Below the pieces are notes generated by a model. That model ran no database searches and had not been told where the DNA came from. It was given only the letters and a program-made list of their open reading frames with translations. A stretch of 64,000 bases of DNA from NCBI GenBank assembly GCA_965250245.1, contig OZ252296.1, forward strand, positions 4,030,001 through 4,094,000, read 5' to 3'. This stretch comes from JABDIP01 sp965250245. GTDB taxonomy: Bacteria > Pseudomonadota > Alphaproteobacteria > DSM-16000 > Inquilinaceae. The stretch's first letter is position 1. Each line of letters opens with the position of its first letter. Both the position numbers and the translations under genes were made by a program. Shown one piece after another: positions 42,185 to 49,629 of the stretch.

Positions 42185-42911
42185 GTTCAGCTATATCATC
42201 CCAACACGTGATGAAGTTCATTCGATATCAAGCGTTGTTTCATCGCTGTGTCAATCTATAGCTGGCAGCGGCCCGCAGGAAACGCGTCCCGAAGTCCTCA
42301 TCGTGGACGATTCCGACACCTGGGACACCGTGAATGCCGCCTATCACACTGCGTCCGCCTGGCCCGCCGTCAAGTTCAGCGCCGTGCATCGGCCGGTCGA
42401 GCGGCGCAACGGCTTGACCGGCGCCATCCTGACCGGCCTGAGGGCGGCCGAGCACGATCGCGCGATCGTCATGGACGGCGACGGCCAGCACCCCACCTCG
42501 GCGGTATCGGAGGTTGCCAGCCGGCTGTCGGACGGCTGGAGCCTTGTCCTCGGCAGTCGCTATCGGCTCGCCGACGGCGATAGCGGATTGTCGAACCGCG
42601 TACGGCGCGCCGGGTCCCGGTTTCTGAATGCCAGGCTGCGGGCCTCCCTGAAACTGGGGCCGGAATGCACCGATCCGCTGACTGGGCTGTTCGGCGTCGA
42701 CCGGACTCAGATCCGCCTGCCGGCCAGCGGACATGGCGGCTGGAAGGCGGCCTTTCTCATCCTCGCCCGGAACCGGTCATCGGCACGCTTCACCGAGGTC
42801 GGCTATCGCATGGAGAAGCGATCGGCCGGCGAGTCCAAGCTCAACCCGATGACGGCACTGCGCATTCTCTGGGAGTTGCACAGGGCGCGCGCCGGGGAGG
42901 TCGATCCGTGA
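42150..42911 (+). CDS. GT2 glycosyltransferase, polyprenyl-phosphate-mannose synthase-like
   Basis: A soluble family-2 glycosyltransferase, up to 253 residues, resembling DPM1/GtrB. It begins FSYIIPTRDE (first strand), has the nucleotide-binding VDDSDTW, the metal-binding MDGDGQHP (the DGDGQHP of dolichyl-phosphate mannose synthases) and the acceptor-loop DPLTGLFGVDR. No TM helix follows, unlike classical GtrB. ATG starts exist at 42150, 42168 and 42183; none has a clear ribosome site, and the last gives the shortest standard N-terminus. It probably loads a sugar, perhaps mannose given manC nearby, onto a polyprenyl-phosphate carrier. Confidence 0.87.
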   Translation: MGDLDTMVRRNMFSYIIPTRDEVHSISSVVSSLCQSIAGSGPQETRPEVLIVDDSDTWDTVNAAYHTASAWPAVKFSAVHRPVERRNGLTGAILTGLRAAEHDRAIVMDGDGQHPTSAVSEVASRLSDGWSLVLGSRYRLADGDSGLSNRVRRAGSRFLNARLRASLKLGPECTDPLTGLFGVDRTQIRLPASGHGGWKAAFLILARNRSSARFTEVGYRMEKRSAGESKLNPMTALRILWELHRARAGEVDP

Positions 42912-43972
42912 CGGCGCGCCGGGTCGCGATCGTCATGCCGGCCCTCGCGGTCAATGAACGGATCGCCGCGGCGGTCGACAGCTGGAAACCCCTGGCTCAG
43001 ACCCATGCGCTCACCGTGATCGTGGTCGCCGATCGCGACGATGGGCTCGACCGGGCGCGAGACTGGGCCGATCTGCGCATGGAGATCTGCCCACGGCCGC
43101 CCGGATGGCTGGGCCGGGACGCCAATTACCGCCGGTCGCGCGGCCTCGCCATGGCGCTGGATATCGACGCCGAATTCGTCCTGTTCACCGACACGAAGGT
43201 CCGCGCGACGCCTCAGGCGATCGCGCGGCTGACCGAATGGATGGCCCTGCCCGACCAAGCCGGCCGGTTGGAGGCATTGGGGGGCTGCTATTTCGACCCC
43301 TCGACGGGAAACGGGCTGTCGCGATTGCTGGCGCTGTATGCCGATCACGCCCTGATCCGCAAGAACCCGCAATTCCCGGAGCACGGAGTCGCGCTGAGCA
43401 AAGACCATGCGGAGGCCGGCGACAGTTGGCCGGTCACCGGCGCGCTGCTGCTGACCAGGCGTTCCGCGAGGGCCTTGCAGGAGGCCGGCGGGTTTCCGGC
43501 AGAGTTTCGTGTCTCCTACGAGGACTACTCCGCCGTTCAGGTCATGCTTGACCAGGGAGTCACGGTCCTGTGCGACGGCCGGTTCCTGGTCGCCCACGCC
43601 AACCGGACCGGACTGGTCGACCTGATCCGCGAATACATGCGCACCGGCTGGGCCGCGGCACAATTCCGCCGCCGGTTTCCGGATTCGGCGATGGGCCGCC
43701 GCCGGGCCGGCCAGGCCACCGCGCTGATGGTCGCGACGGCGATCGGCCTGCCGGCCGCCATCATCGCGCCGGCCGCGACGATCACGGCTGGGCTCGGCTT
43801 CATGCTGGTCTTCGGCGTCGTGAACGCCGTCGTTTCCCGCCGCCTGACGGCGCTGGCTTTCGGCGTGGTGTTCTGCATCAGCGCCATCAGCTTCGCCTCG
43901 GGCTATGCCCATTTCCACCTGCGCGGCGGTCGGCTGGGGCCGGCCGATGCGAGGCTGTACGCCATGCGGTGA
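42908..43972 (+). CDS. GT2-like glycosyltransferase with C-terminal membrane segments
   Basis: A 354-residue glycosyltransferase-like protein. Residues 1 to about 250 form a GT-A fold: RVAIVMPALAVNERI, an aspartate pair at VLFTDTKVRA (in place of the usual DxD), DSWPVTGALLLTRR and SYEDYSAVQV (an ED motif before the acceptor side). Residues about 270-335 hold three hydrophobic helices that would anchor it in the membrane. The GTG start at 42908 overlaps the upstream TGA (GTGA), so it is translated with the DPM1-like gene. Donor and acceptor are unknown. Confidence 0.82.
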   Translation: MTARRVAIVMPALAVNERIAAAVDSWKPLAQTHALTVIVVADRDDGLDRARDWADLRMEICPRPPGWLGRDANYRRSRGLAMALDIDAEFVLFTDTKVRATPQAIARLTEWMALPDQAGRLEALGGCYFDPSTGNGLSRLLALYADHALIRKNPQFPEHGVALSKDHAEAGDSWPVTGALLLTRRSARALQEAGGFPAEFRVSYEDYSAVQVMLDQGVTVLCDGRFLVAHANRTGLVDLIREYMRTGWAAAQFRRRFPDSAMGRRRAGQATALMVATAIGLPAAIIAPAATITAGLGFMLVFGVVNAVVSRRLTALAFGVVFCISAISFASGYAHFHLRGGRLGPADARLYAMR

Positions 43973-44051
43973 CCGCGACCAAAACGGGCCGTTGTGCCCG
44001 AGAACCCGGGCTTCGCGATGCCGCCGGATGGAGCTCGAGACCTGTCCACAG

Positions 44052-44069
44052 GGCCGCTCATGAGCGGCC
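44052..44069. promoter_or_regulatory. 18-bp perfect palindrome upstream of manC
   Basis: GGCCGCTCATGAGCGGCC, a perfect palindrome ending 18 bp before the manC ATG and just upstream of its AGGGA ribosome site. A smaller hairpin GCCCG/CGGGC lies about 45 bp upstream, after the GT2 stop. The palindrome could be an operator or form a leader hairpin controlling manC. Confidence 0.4.
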
Positions 44070-44087
44070 GCAGCAGGGATCTGCACC

Positions 44088-45212
44088 ATGACGACCCCGC
44101 GTATGACCAAGGTCTATCCGATCGTCCTCGCCGGCGGCAGCGGCACGCGGCTGTGGCCGCTGTCGCGGTCGGGCCAGCCCAAACAGTTTCTGCCGCTCTT
44201 CCCCGGACCAAATCTGCTCGATCAGACCATCAACCGGGTGTCCGACCGCCGCAGCTTTCAGCCGCCTCTGGTGGTCTGCAATGCCGGCCACGCCGACACC
44301 ATTCGTGCCCAGCTCGGAGAGCCCGGTGGCGGCCATTACGACCTGCTCATCGAGCCGACAGCGCGGGACACCGCGCCGGCCATCGCCGCCGCGGCCCTGC
44401 TGGTCGAGGCGCTCGAGCCGGAGGCCCTCGTGCTGGTGCTGCCATCCGATCACGTAATCCGCGACACCGCCCGCTTCGCCGAGGCGCTGGCGGCGGCGGT
44501 GGGCCCGGCCCGCGCCGGTGCGATCGTCACTTTCGGCATTCCGCCGCGCTACGCCGAGACCGGCTATGGCTACATCGGGCGTGGGGACGCGCTGGACGGT
44601 TCGGGCCTGGCCTTCGCGGTCGACCGGTTCGTCGAGAAGCCACCTGAAGACGTCGCCGCGCAGTATGTGGCGAACGGGCGCTATTTCTGGAATACGGGAA
44701 TGTTCCTGTTCCGCACCGACCGGCTGCTGGCCGAGCTGGCGACCCACGCGCCGGCCATTCTCGCCGCCAGCGAACGGGCGGTCGAGGGCGGGCGGCGTGA
44801 GGCCGGCGGGCTGCATCTGTGCGAATCCGGCTTCTCCGCCGCGCCCAGACTGTCCTTCGATCATGCGGTCATGGAGCACACGCGGACCGCGGCGGTGGTT
44901 CCCGGGCGGTTCGACTGGAACGATCTGGGCTCATGGTCGGCGCTCTGGGATCTCGATAACAAGGATCGGCTTGGCAACGTGGTGATCGGCAACGCGGTGA
45001 CCGGCAATGTCAGCGGCTCCTATGTCCGCAGCTCGGGGCCGTTGGTCGCGGTCGACGAGGTCGAGGATCTGATCGTCGTGGCCACCGACGACGCCGTCCT
45101 GATCGTGCCCCGTGACAAGGCTCAGAACATCAAAACCCTCGTCGCGCGCCTTGAATCCGAAGGGCGGCTGACACCGTCCGATAGCCTGACACCCTTGCCC
45201 AAGGCCTCCTGA
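44088..45212 (+). CDS. manC: Mannose-1-phosphate guanylyltransferase
   Basis: Makes GDP-mannose from mannose-1-phosphate and GTP in the cytoplasm. The 374-residue protein has the pyrophosphorylase signature LAGGSGTRLWPLSR, PKQFLPLF, EPTARDTAPAIA, LPSDHVI, the FVEKP block and FWNTGMFLF, and ends in a beta-helix-like segment. The C-terminal cupin domain for mannose-6-phosphate isomerase found in about 470-residue ManC/AlgA proteins is absent, so isomerase must come from another gene. It follows the two GT2 genes on the same strand by 115 bp. I infer that it feeds them with GDP-mannose. Confidence 0.92.
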   Translation: MTTPRMTKVYPIVLAGGSGTRLWPLSRSGQPKQFLPLFPGPNLLDQTINRVSDRRSFQPPLVVCNAGHADTIRAQLGEPGGGHYDLLIEPTARDTAPAIAAAALLVEALEPEALVLVLPSDHVIRDTARFAEALAAAVGPARAGAIVTFGIPPRYAETGYGYIGRGDALDGSGLAFAVDRFVEKPPEDVAAQYVANGRYFWNTGMFLFRTDRLLAELATHAPAILAASERAVEGGRREAGGLHLCESGFSAAPRLSFDHAVMEHTRTAAVVPGRFDWNDLGSWSALWDLDNKDRLGNVVIGNAVTGNVSGSYVRSSGPLVAVDEVEDLIVVATDDAVLIVPRDKAQNIKTLVARLESEGRLTPSDSLTPLPKAS

Positions 45213-45230
45213 GTCCTGGCGATGCTCCGG

Positions 45231-46172
45231 TTAACCGCGTCCCCGGGCGATCCTGTCGTCGAGGCGGGCATCCTGGAGGCCGGCCGGTTCCTGGTGGATG
45301 AGGATGGCCGCACCGGGGAAAGCCTCGGCCAGGGCCGTCTCCACGGCATCGGCGATGTCGTGCGCCTCGTTCAAGGTCAGCGTGCCGTCAAGCTCGAGAT
45401 GCAGCTCGATGAAGGTGGTGGTTCCCGAACTGCGCGTCCGCAGATCGTGCAGGCCGCGCACCCGGGCGTCGGCGCGCACGACCGCTTCGATCCGCGCCCG
45501 GTCGCCCTGGGGCAGTTCCCGGTCCATCAGCAGGTCGAGGGCCTTGCGCCCGACCAGCATCGCATTCACCAGCAGGTAGGCCGCGATCGCCAGGGCCACC
45601 AGCGGGTCCAGCCACACGATGCCGGTGTTGGCATAGGCGATCAGCGTGGCGATCACCGCCAGGTTGATCAGCAGGTCGCCCTTGTAGTGCAGGCTGTCCG
45701 CCGCCACGGCCAGGGAGCCGGTGACGCGGACCACATGGCGCTGAAATAGCACCAGGCCGGCGGTCGCCACGATCGACAGGACCATCACCGCGATGCCGAC
45801 CGTCGTGGTCCGCAGGGGCTCCGGGTCGATCAGCCGGTCGGCCGCCTGGAACACCACGAACAGGCCCGACCCGGCAATGAACGCCGCCTGGGCCAATGCG
45901 CCCAGCGGCTCGGCCTTGCCGTGACCGAACCGGTGGGAACGGTCCGGCGGCCGCAAGGCGTGGCTGACGCTGACCAGTACGATCGCCGACGCGGCCACGT
46001 CCACGAAGCTGTCGAGCAGCGAGGAGAGGATGGTGACCGAGCCGGTGATCAGCCAGGCGGCCAGCTTGGCGACGGCCAGCACCGCCCCGATGGCGACGCT
46101 GGCATAGGTCGCGCGCCTCCGCAGTTGGTCGGACCGCGCCGCGTCGGTCCGGTCTTGGGGCGGCGATGTCAC
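45231..46172 (-). CDS. Cation diffusion facilitator transporter (FieF/YiiP type)
   Basis: A 313-residue inner-membrane divalent-cation/proton antiporter with six TM helices and a C-terminal cytoplasmic ferredoxin-like domain. The transport site matches FieF: D54 and D58 in SSLLDSFVD plus H162 and D166 in DSLHYKGD, with the same 4-residue spacings as D45/D49/H153/D157 in E. coli. The HRFGHGKAEPL motif after TM2 and cytoplasmic histidines (GTTTFIELHLELDG, HDIADAVE) are present. Zinc or iron export is likely. The start is GTG at 46172; no ATG is available before TM1. Confidence 0.93.
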   Translation of the reverse strand: MTSPPQDRTDAARSDQLRRRATYASVAIGAVLAVAKLAAWLITGSVTILSSLLDSFVDVAASAIVLVSVSHALRPPDRSHRFGHGKAEPLGALAQAAFIAGSGLFVVFQAADRLIDPEPLRTTTVGIAVMVLSIVATAGLVLFQRHVVRVTGSLAVAADSLHYKGDLLINLAVIATLIAYANTGIVWLDPLVALAIAAYLLVNAMLVGRKALDLLMDRELPQGDRARIEAVVRADARVRGLHDLRTRSSGTTTFIELHLELDGTLTLNEAHDIADAVETALAEAFPGAAILIHQEPAGLQDARLDDRIARGRG

Positions 46173-46313
46173 GCTAGCAGCACCGGTTCATGGGTTGCGA
46201 CGGAACGATCGGTCGGATGATCGATGGCCTAACCTGTTGGGACACCACCATGATCGGCCGCAATCTAAGGCCGATCGGCGCGAATGCGAACGGATTCCGG
46301 AATTCGGCCTTGA

Positions 46314-46339
46314 AAAAAATACGAACGGTCGTATTTTTT
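46314..46339 (+). promoter_or_regulatory. Operator 1 for the TetR-family regulator
   Basis: Inverted repeat with 11-bp perfect arms, AAAAAATACGA (46314-46324) and TCGTATTTTTT (46329-46339), around ACGG. Its core, ACGAACGGTCGT (46321-46332), recurs in opposite orientation at 47005-47016. It ends 4 bp before the regulator's ATG, so bound protein would block both promoter and start. Confidence 0.65.
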
Positions 46340-46343
46340 AATC

Positions 46344-46943
46344 ATGAGGAAGGGCGAACGCACACGGGCCGCGGTCCTGGACCACGCGATTGCGGTGGCA
46401 AGCTGCAAGGGGCTGCAGGGCCTCAGCATCGGCAGCCTGGCGGCCAAGGCCGGCCTGTCGAAGAGCGGTCTGTTCGCGCATTTCGGTTCGAAGGAATCGC
46501 TGCAACAGGCCGTTCTGGAGGAGGCGGTGGAGTCCTTCGTGCGGGAGGTCATCGCCCCGGCGCTCCTGGTCCCCAGGGGCGTGGGGCGGATCCGTGCCTG
46601 TTTCGAGAACTGGTTGGAATGGACCAGCAACAGCCGGTTTCCCGGCGGCTGCCCGCTGATGGGCGCGACCTTCGAGCTGGACAGCCAGCCCGGCCCGCTT
46701 CGGGACTATGTCGCCGCTCAGCAGGGCCGCTGGCTGTATTCGCTGGCGCGCATGGTGCGCTCGGCGATCAAGGCCGGAGAGCTGTCGCCCGAGACCGATC
46801 CCGACCGCCTGGCCTTCGAAATCAACGGGGTCGGGCTCGCCCATAATTTCTCATGCCGGCTGTTGGAAGATCCCAACTGCACGACCTATGCCCGCACGGC
46901 ATTCGACGACCTGATCGACCGCGCCCGCGCAAAACAGGCCTGA
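46344..46943 (+). CDS. TetR/AcrR-family transcriptional regulator
   Basis: A 199-residue repressor. The N-terminal helix-turn-helix spans about residues 8-55 (SIGSLAAKAGLSKSGLFAHFGSKESL). The ligand/dimer domain fits a TetR C-terminal family with FPGGCPLMGATFELDSQPGPLRDYV. No Shine-Dalgarno precedes the ATG at 46344: T-rich operator sequence runs right up to it, so the message may be leaderless. Two identical operator cores bracket the gene, which points to autoregulation and to control of the small gene that follows. The ligand is unknown. Confidence 0.9.
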   Translation: MRKGERTRAAVLDHAIAVASCKGLQGLSIGSLAAKAGLSKSGLFAHFGSKESLQQAVLEEAVESFVREVIAPALLVPRGVGRIRACFENWLEWTSNSRFPGGCPLMGATFELDSQPGPLRDYVAAQQGRWLYSLARMVRSAIKAGELSPETDPDRLAFEINGVGLAHNFSCRLLEDPNCTTYARTAFDDLIDRARAKQA

Positions 46944-46968
46944 CGAGAGAGCACTCGAGGGAACCCAG

Positions 46969-47244
46969 ATGATCCAGCACCGTGAATCGCACCCAGAAAA
47001 AAGCACGACCGTTCGTTCTAATGCCCGGAGGCCCGTCCACGGACTTCGCCGGGGCGGCGGCGCCGGCCGGCTGGTGCGCCGTCATGGCCGGCGCCTGGCG
47101 GCGCATTTCGGGCGGAAGCCGGGCCTGCTGACGGCGGGCGCGGAATCCGGCGGCGAGCGGCTGATCGTCGGCGTGCTGACCCTCATCGCGCTCGCATACG
47201 GGATCGCCGTGCTCGCCCGGGTTTACACCCAGTACGGGCTTTGA
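46969..47244 (+). CDS. Small basic single-pass membrane protein candidate (91 aa)
   Basis: Not recognised. The first 65 residues are polar and rich in Arg, Gly and His; residues about 66-84 (IVGVLTLIALAYGIAVLARV) form one hydrophobic helix near the C-terminus. GAGGG sits 7 nt before the ATG at 46969, 25 bp after the tetR stop. The second operator core lies inside codons 13-16 of this frame, so either the regulator acts as a roadblock or the true start is further down, for example the GTG at 47074. Reality of the first half is uncertain; the hydrophobic end looks genuine. Confidence 0.4.
   Translation: MIQHRESHPEKSTTVRSNARRPVHGLRRGGGAGRLVRRHGRRLAAHFGRKPGLLTAGAESGGERLIVGVLTLIALAYGIAVLARVYTQYGL
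47005..47016 (-). promoter_or_regulatory. Operator 2, same 12-bp core as operator 1 in opposite orientation
   Basis: ACGACCGTTCGT on the plus strand is the exact reverse complement of the operator 1 core ACGAACGGTCGT. The similarity extends: both have a six-base A/T run two bases away on the same side. A chance match of this size 60 bp after the regulator gene is unlikely. Confidence 0.6.
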
Positions 47245-47265
47245 CCCCGCCGGTGCCGCTGCAGG

Positions 47266-47913
47266 CTAGGGATAGAGGCGTTCGGTCCGCCAGCCGCCAC
47301 CGACCGGCGCATAGACGAGACGGTCGTGGAGCCGGAACTGCCGGTCGCGCCAGAACTCGATGCGCCGCGGCACGAGCCGGAACCCGGACCAATGCGGCGG
47401 GCGCGGGATCTCGCCGATCGGGTAGCGCGCGGTCACCCGGGCGACCTGCTTGATCAACTCGCCGCGTCCGCTCAACGGACGCGACTGCGCCGACGCCCAG
47501 GCGCCGATCTGCGAGCCCCTCGGGCGGCTGTGGTAATAGGCATCCGCTTCGGCGTCGGTGACCGGCGTGACCGGGCCTTCGATACGGATCTGCCGGCGCA
47601 GGCTCTTCCAATAGAAACACAGCGCGGCGTTGGGATTGGCCAGCAATTCCCCGCCCTTGCGGCTTTCCAGATTGGTGTAGAAGACGAAGCCGCGCTCCGG
47701 CGCTTCAGGCCCGTCGACGCCCTTCAGCAGCACCATGCGCGCCGAGGGCACGCCTTCGGCGGTCGCGGTGGCCAGGGTCATCGCATTGGCGTCGTTCGGC
47801 TCGCTCCGCTCCGCCTCGGCGAACCAGGTCGCGAACAGGTCGAACGGGTCGTCCGCGGCGGCCAGCTCCGGCTCGGAATCCGGGTCCACCGCCATTTCGC
47901 TTTGCTCGGCCAT
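47266..47913 (-). CDS. pdxH: Pyridoxamine/pyridoxine 5'-phosphate oxidase
   Basis: An FMN-dependent cytoplasmic enzyme that oxidises pyridoxamine/pyridoxine 5'-phosphate to pyridoxal 5'-phosphate. The 215-residue product shows DPFDLFATWFAEA, NAMTLATATAEGVPSARMVLLKG, GFVFYTNLESRKGGEL, FYWKSLRRQIRIEG and the C-terminal signature with EFWRDRQFRLHDR, ending RLYP. Length and motifs fit the family. The ATG at 47913 is preferred to the adjoining GTG at 47916. It is divergent from the lipoprotein gene. HemA and other PLP enzymes depend on its product. Confidence 0.95.
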   Translation of the reverse strand: MAEQSEMAVDPDSEPELAAADDPFDLFATWFAEAERSEPNDANAMTLATATAEGVPSARMVLLKGVDGPEAPERGFVFYTNLESRKGGELLANPNAALCFYWKSLRRQIRIEGPVTPVTDAEADAYYHSRPRGSQIGAWASAQSRPLSGRGELIKQVARVTARYPIGEIPRPPHWSGFRLVPRRIEFWRDRQFRLHDRLVYAPVGGGWRTERLYP

Positions 47914-48056
47914 CACTTATTTTCGTCACAGTTGCGCCTATCTTGGTCCGTACAATAGGTTGGTGCGTGGGATTGTCCAACGCATGACCGGCCAGGTTGG
48001 CCGCATGCGTCCGCCGCGCCGCACAGAAGTTTCCCGTGCTCCAGGAGGCACCAGAC

Positions 48057-48530
48057 ATGAACGCTAAAGCCCTCGTTCCGGCCGTGCTCGCGGCCTTCAT
48101 TCTGGCCGGTTGCTCCCAGGGCGCTGGCGACAAGCAGACATTCGGCACCATCGGTGGCGCGGTCGCCGGCGGCCTTCTCGGCGCGCAGTTCGGCAGCGGC
48201 ACCGGTCAGCTGGTCGCGACCGGCGTCGGCACCCTGCTCGGCGCATGGGCCGGCAGCGAGATCGGCGCCTCCCTGGACCGCGCCGACCAGGCCTACGCCC
48301 AGCAGGCGGCGCAGTCTTCGCTGGAAACCTCGCCCACGGGCACGCCGACCACCTGGCGCAATCCGGATTCCGGCAACTACGGCACCATCACGCCGACCAA
48401 CACGGTCCCGCGCGGCAACAGCTACTGCCGGGACTTCACCCAGACCATCTATGTCGAAGGGCGTTCTGAGACCGCGACGGGCACCGCCTGCCGCAATCCG
48501 GACGGCACCTGGAGCATCGCAAACCAATAA
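48057..48530 (+). CDS. 17-kDa surface-antigen family lipoprotein (glycine zipper)
   Basis: A 157-residue outer-membrane lipoprotein related to the rickettsial 17-kDa antigen. The signal peptide ends in a lipobox ILAGC with the lipidated Cys at residue 19. A glycine-zipper region follows (GTIGGAVAGGLLGAQFGSGTGQ and GVGTLLGAWAGSEIG, residues about 30-75). The C-terminal domain has YCRDFTQTIYVEGR and ATGTACRNPDGTW, including two cysteines that could pair. The ATG at 48057 has AGGAGGC upstream. Proteins of this type stabilise the envelope; the exact role is unknown. Confidence 0.9.
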   Translation: MNAKALVPAVLAAFILAGCSQGAGDKQTFGTIGGAVAGGLLGAQFGSGTGQLVATGVGTLLGAWAGSEIGASLDRADQAYAQQAAQSSLETSPTGTPTTWRNPDSGNYGTITPTNTVPRGNSYCRDFTQTIYVEGRSETATGTACRNPDGTWSIANQ

Positions 48531-48540
48531 GCTCCGACGG

Positions 48541-48586
48541 GGGGGTGATCAATCACGATCAAACCCCCGCGATCTTGGGGTCTTTT
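48541..48586 (+). terminator. Probable terminator after the lipoprotein gene
   Basis: Two overlapping hairpins: GGGGGTGATC pairs with GATCA-AA-CCCCC (bulged, 48541-48567), and CCCC-gcgatctt-GGGG is followed by TCTTTT (to 48586). Position, 11 bp after the stop, and the T-rich tail support rho-independent termination. The alternative pairings might act as an attenuator, but no leader peptide is visible. Confidence 0.45.
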
Positions 48587-48707
48587 CGGTCCTTTCGGGG
48601 ATTGCGGGCAGGTGCCCGCATCGCCATCTGATACGACGGGCGCGCCGTGACATCGCGGCGCGTCGAGACATTGACCTTGGCATTGCAACAGGTTTCCTGG
48701 GGGCTGA

Positions 48708-49610
48708 ATGCGCGATCCTTACGAGGTTCTCGGCGTATCCCGCTCGGCGAGCGACGCGGATATCAAGAAGACCTATCGCCGCCTCGTGAAGGAGACCCAT
48801 CCCGACCTCAATCCAGGCGACAAGAAGGTCGAGCAGCGCTTCAAGGAGCTGTCCTCGGCGTATGACCTGCTGAGCGACAAGAAGAAACGCGCCCGCTATG
48901 ACCGCGGCGAGATCGACGCGGAAGGACGCGAGCGGCCGGAATACGCCTTCCATCGCGCCTATGGCGATGCCGGACGGACCAGCAGGGCCAGCGCGGGCGC
49001 CGGGGCCGGCGGCAGCACGTTCTCCGCCCACGACATCTTCGACGAGCTGTTCGGCCGCACCTCCCTGAAGACCAAGGGCGCCAACATCTCCTACACGTTG
49101 TCGGTAGACTTCCTGGAGGCGGCGCGCGGCGGCAAACGACGTGTCGTGCTGTCCAGCGGCCGCAATCTGGAGGTCAACATCCCGCCCGGAACCGAGAACG
49201 GCCAGACCCTGCGGCTCAAGGGCCAGGGCCTGCCCGGCATGGGCGGCGGCCCGAGCGGCGACGCGCTGATCGAGATCCGGGTCGGCACCCACCCCTATTT
49301 CAGCCGCAAGGGCAACGACATCGTGGTCGACGTGCCGGTGACCCTCCATGAGGCAGTGCTGGGCGCCAACATCCAGGTGCCGACGATCGACGGCAAGGTC
49401 GCGGTGAAGGTGCCGCGCGGCGCCAATTCCGGCACCCGGCTGCGACTGAAGGGCAAGGGCATCGCCGGGCCGGGCGGCGCCCGCGGCGATCAATACGTGA
49501 AGCTGACGATCATGCTGCCGGACAGCCCTGACGCGGAGTTGACCAACTTCGTCGGCCGGTGGAAGGCCGACAAGGCCTATAATCCGCGCAAGAAGGCCGG
49601 GCTGGACTGA
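48708..49610 (+). CDS. DnaJ/CbpA-like co-chaperone
   Basis: A 300-residue cytoplasmic type II J-protein that stimulates DnaK. The J domain is residues 1 to about 65 with HPD at 31-33 (KETHPDLN). A Gly/Ser/Ala-rich linker with FDELFGR follows, then two DnaJ C-terminal beta domains with VNIPPGTENGQTLRLKGQG and VPRGANSGTRLRLKGKG. There is no zinc-binding cysteine repeat, which separates it from DnaJ proper and fits CbpA/DjlA-like proteins. The ATG at 48708 has GGGGG upstream. It converges with the YihY gene. Confidence 0.93.
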   Translation: MRDPYEVLGVSRSASDADIKKTYRRLVKETHPDLNPGDKKVEQRFKELSSAYDLLSDKKKRARYDRGEIDAEGRERPEYAFHRAYGDAGRTSRASAGAGAGGSTFSAHDIFDELFGRTSLKTKGANISYTLSVDFLEAARGGKRRVVLSSGRNLEVNIPPGTENGQTLRLKGQGLPGMGGGPSGDALIEIRVGTHPYFSRKGNDIVVDVPVTLHEAVLGANIQVPTIDGKVAVKVPRGANSGTRLRLKGKGIAGPGGARGDQYVKLTIMLPDSPDAELTNFVGRWKADKAYNPRKKAGLD

Positions 49611-49629
49611 CGCCGCAAGGGCGGACCCG

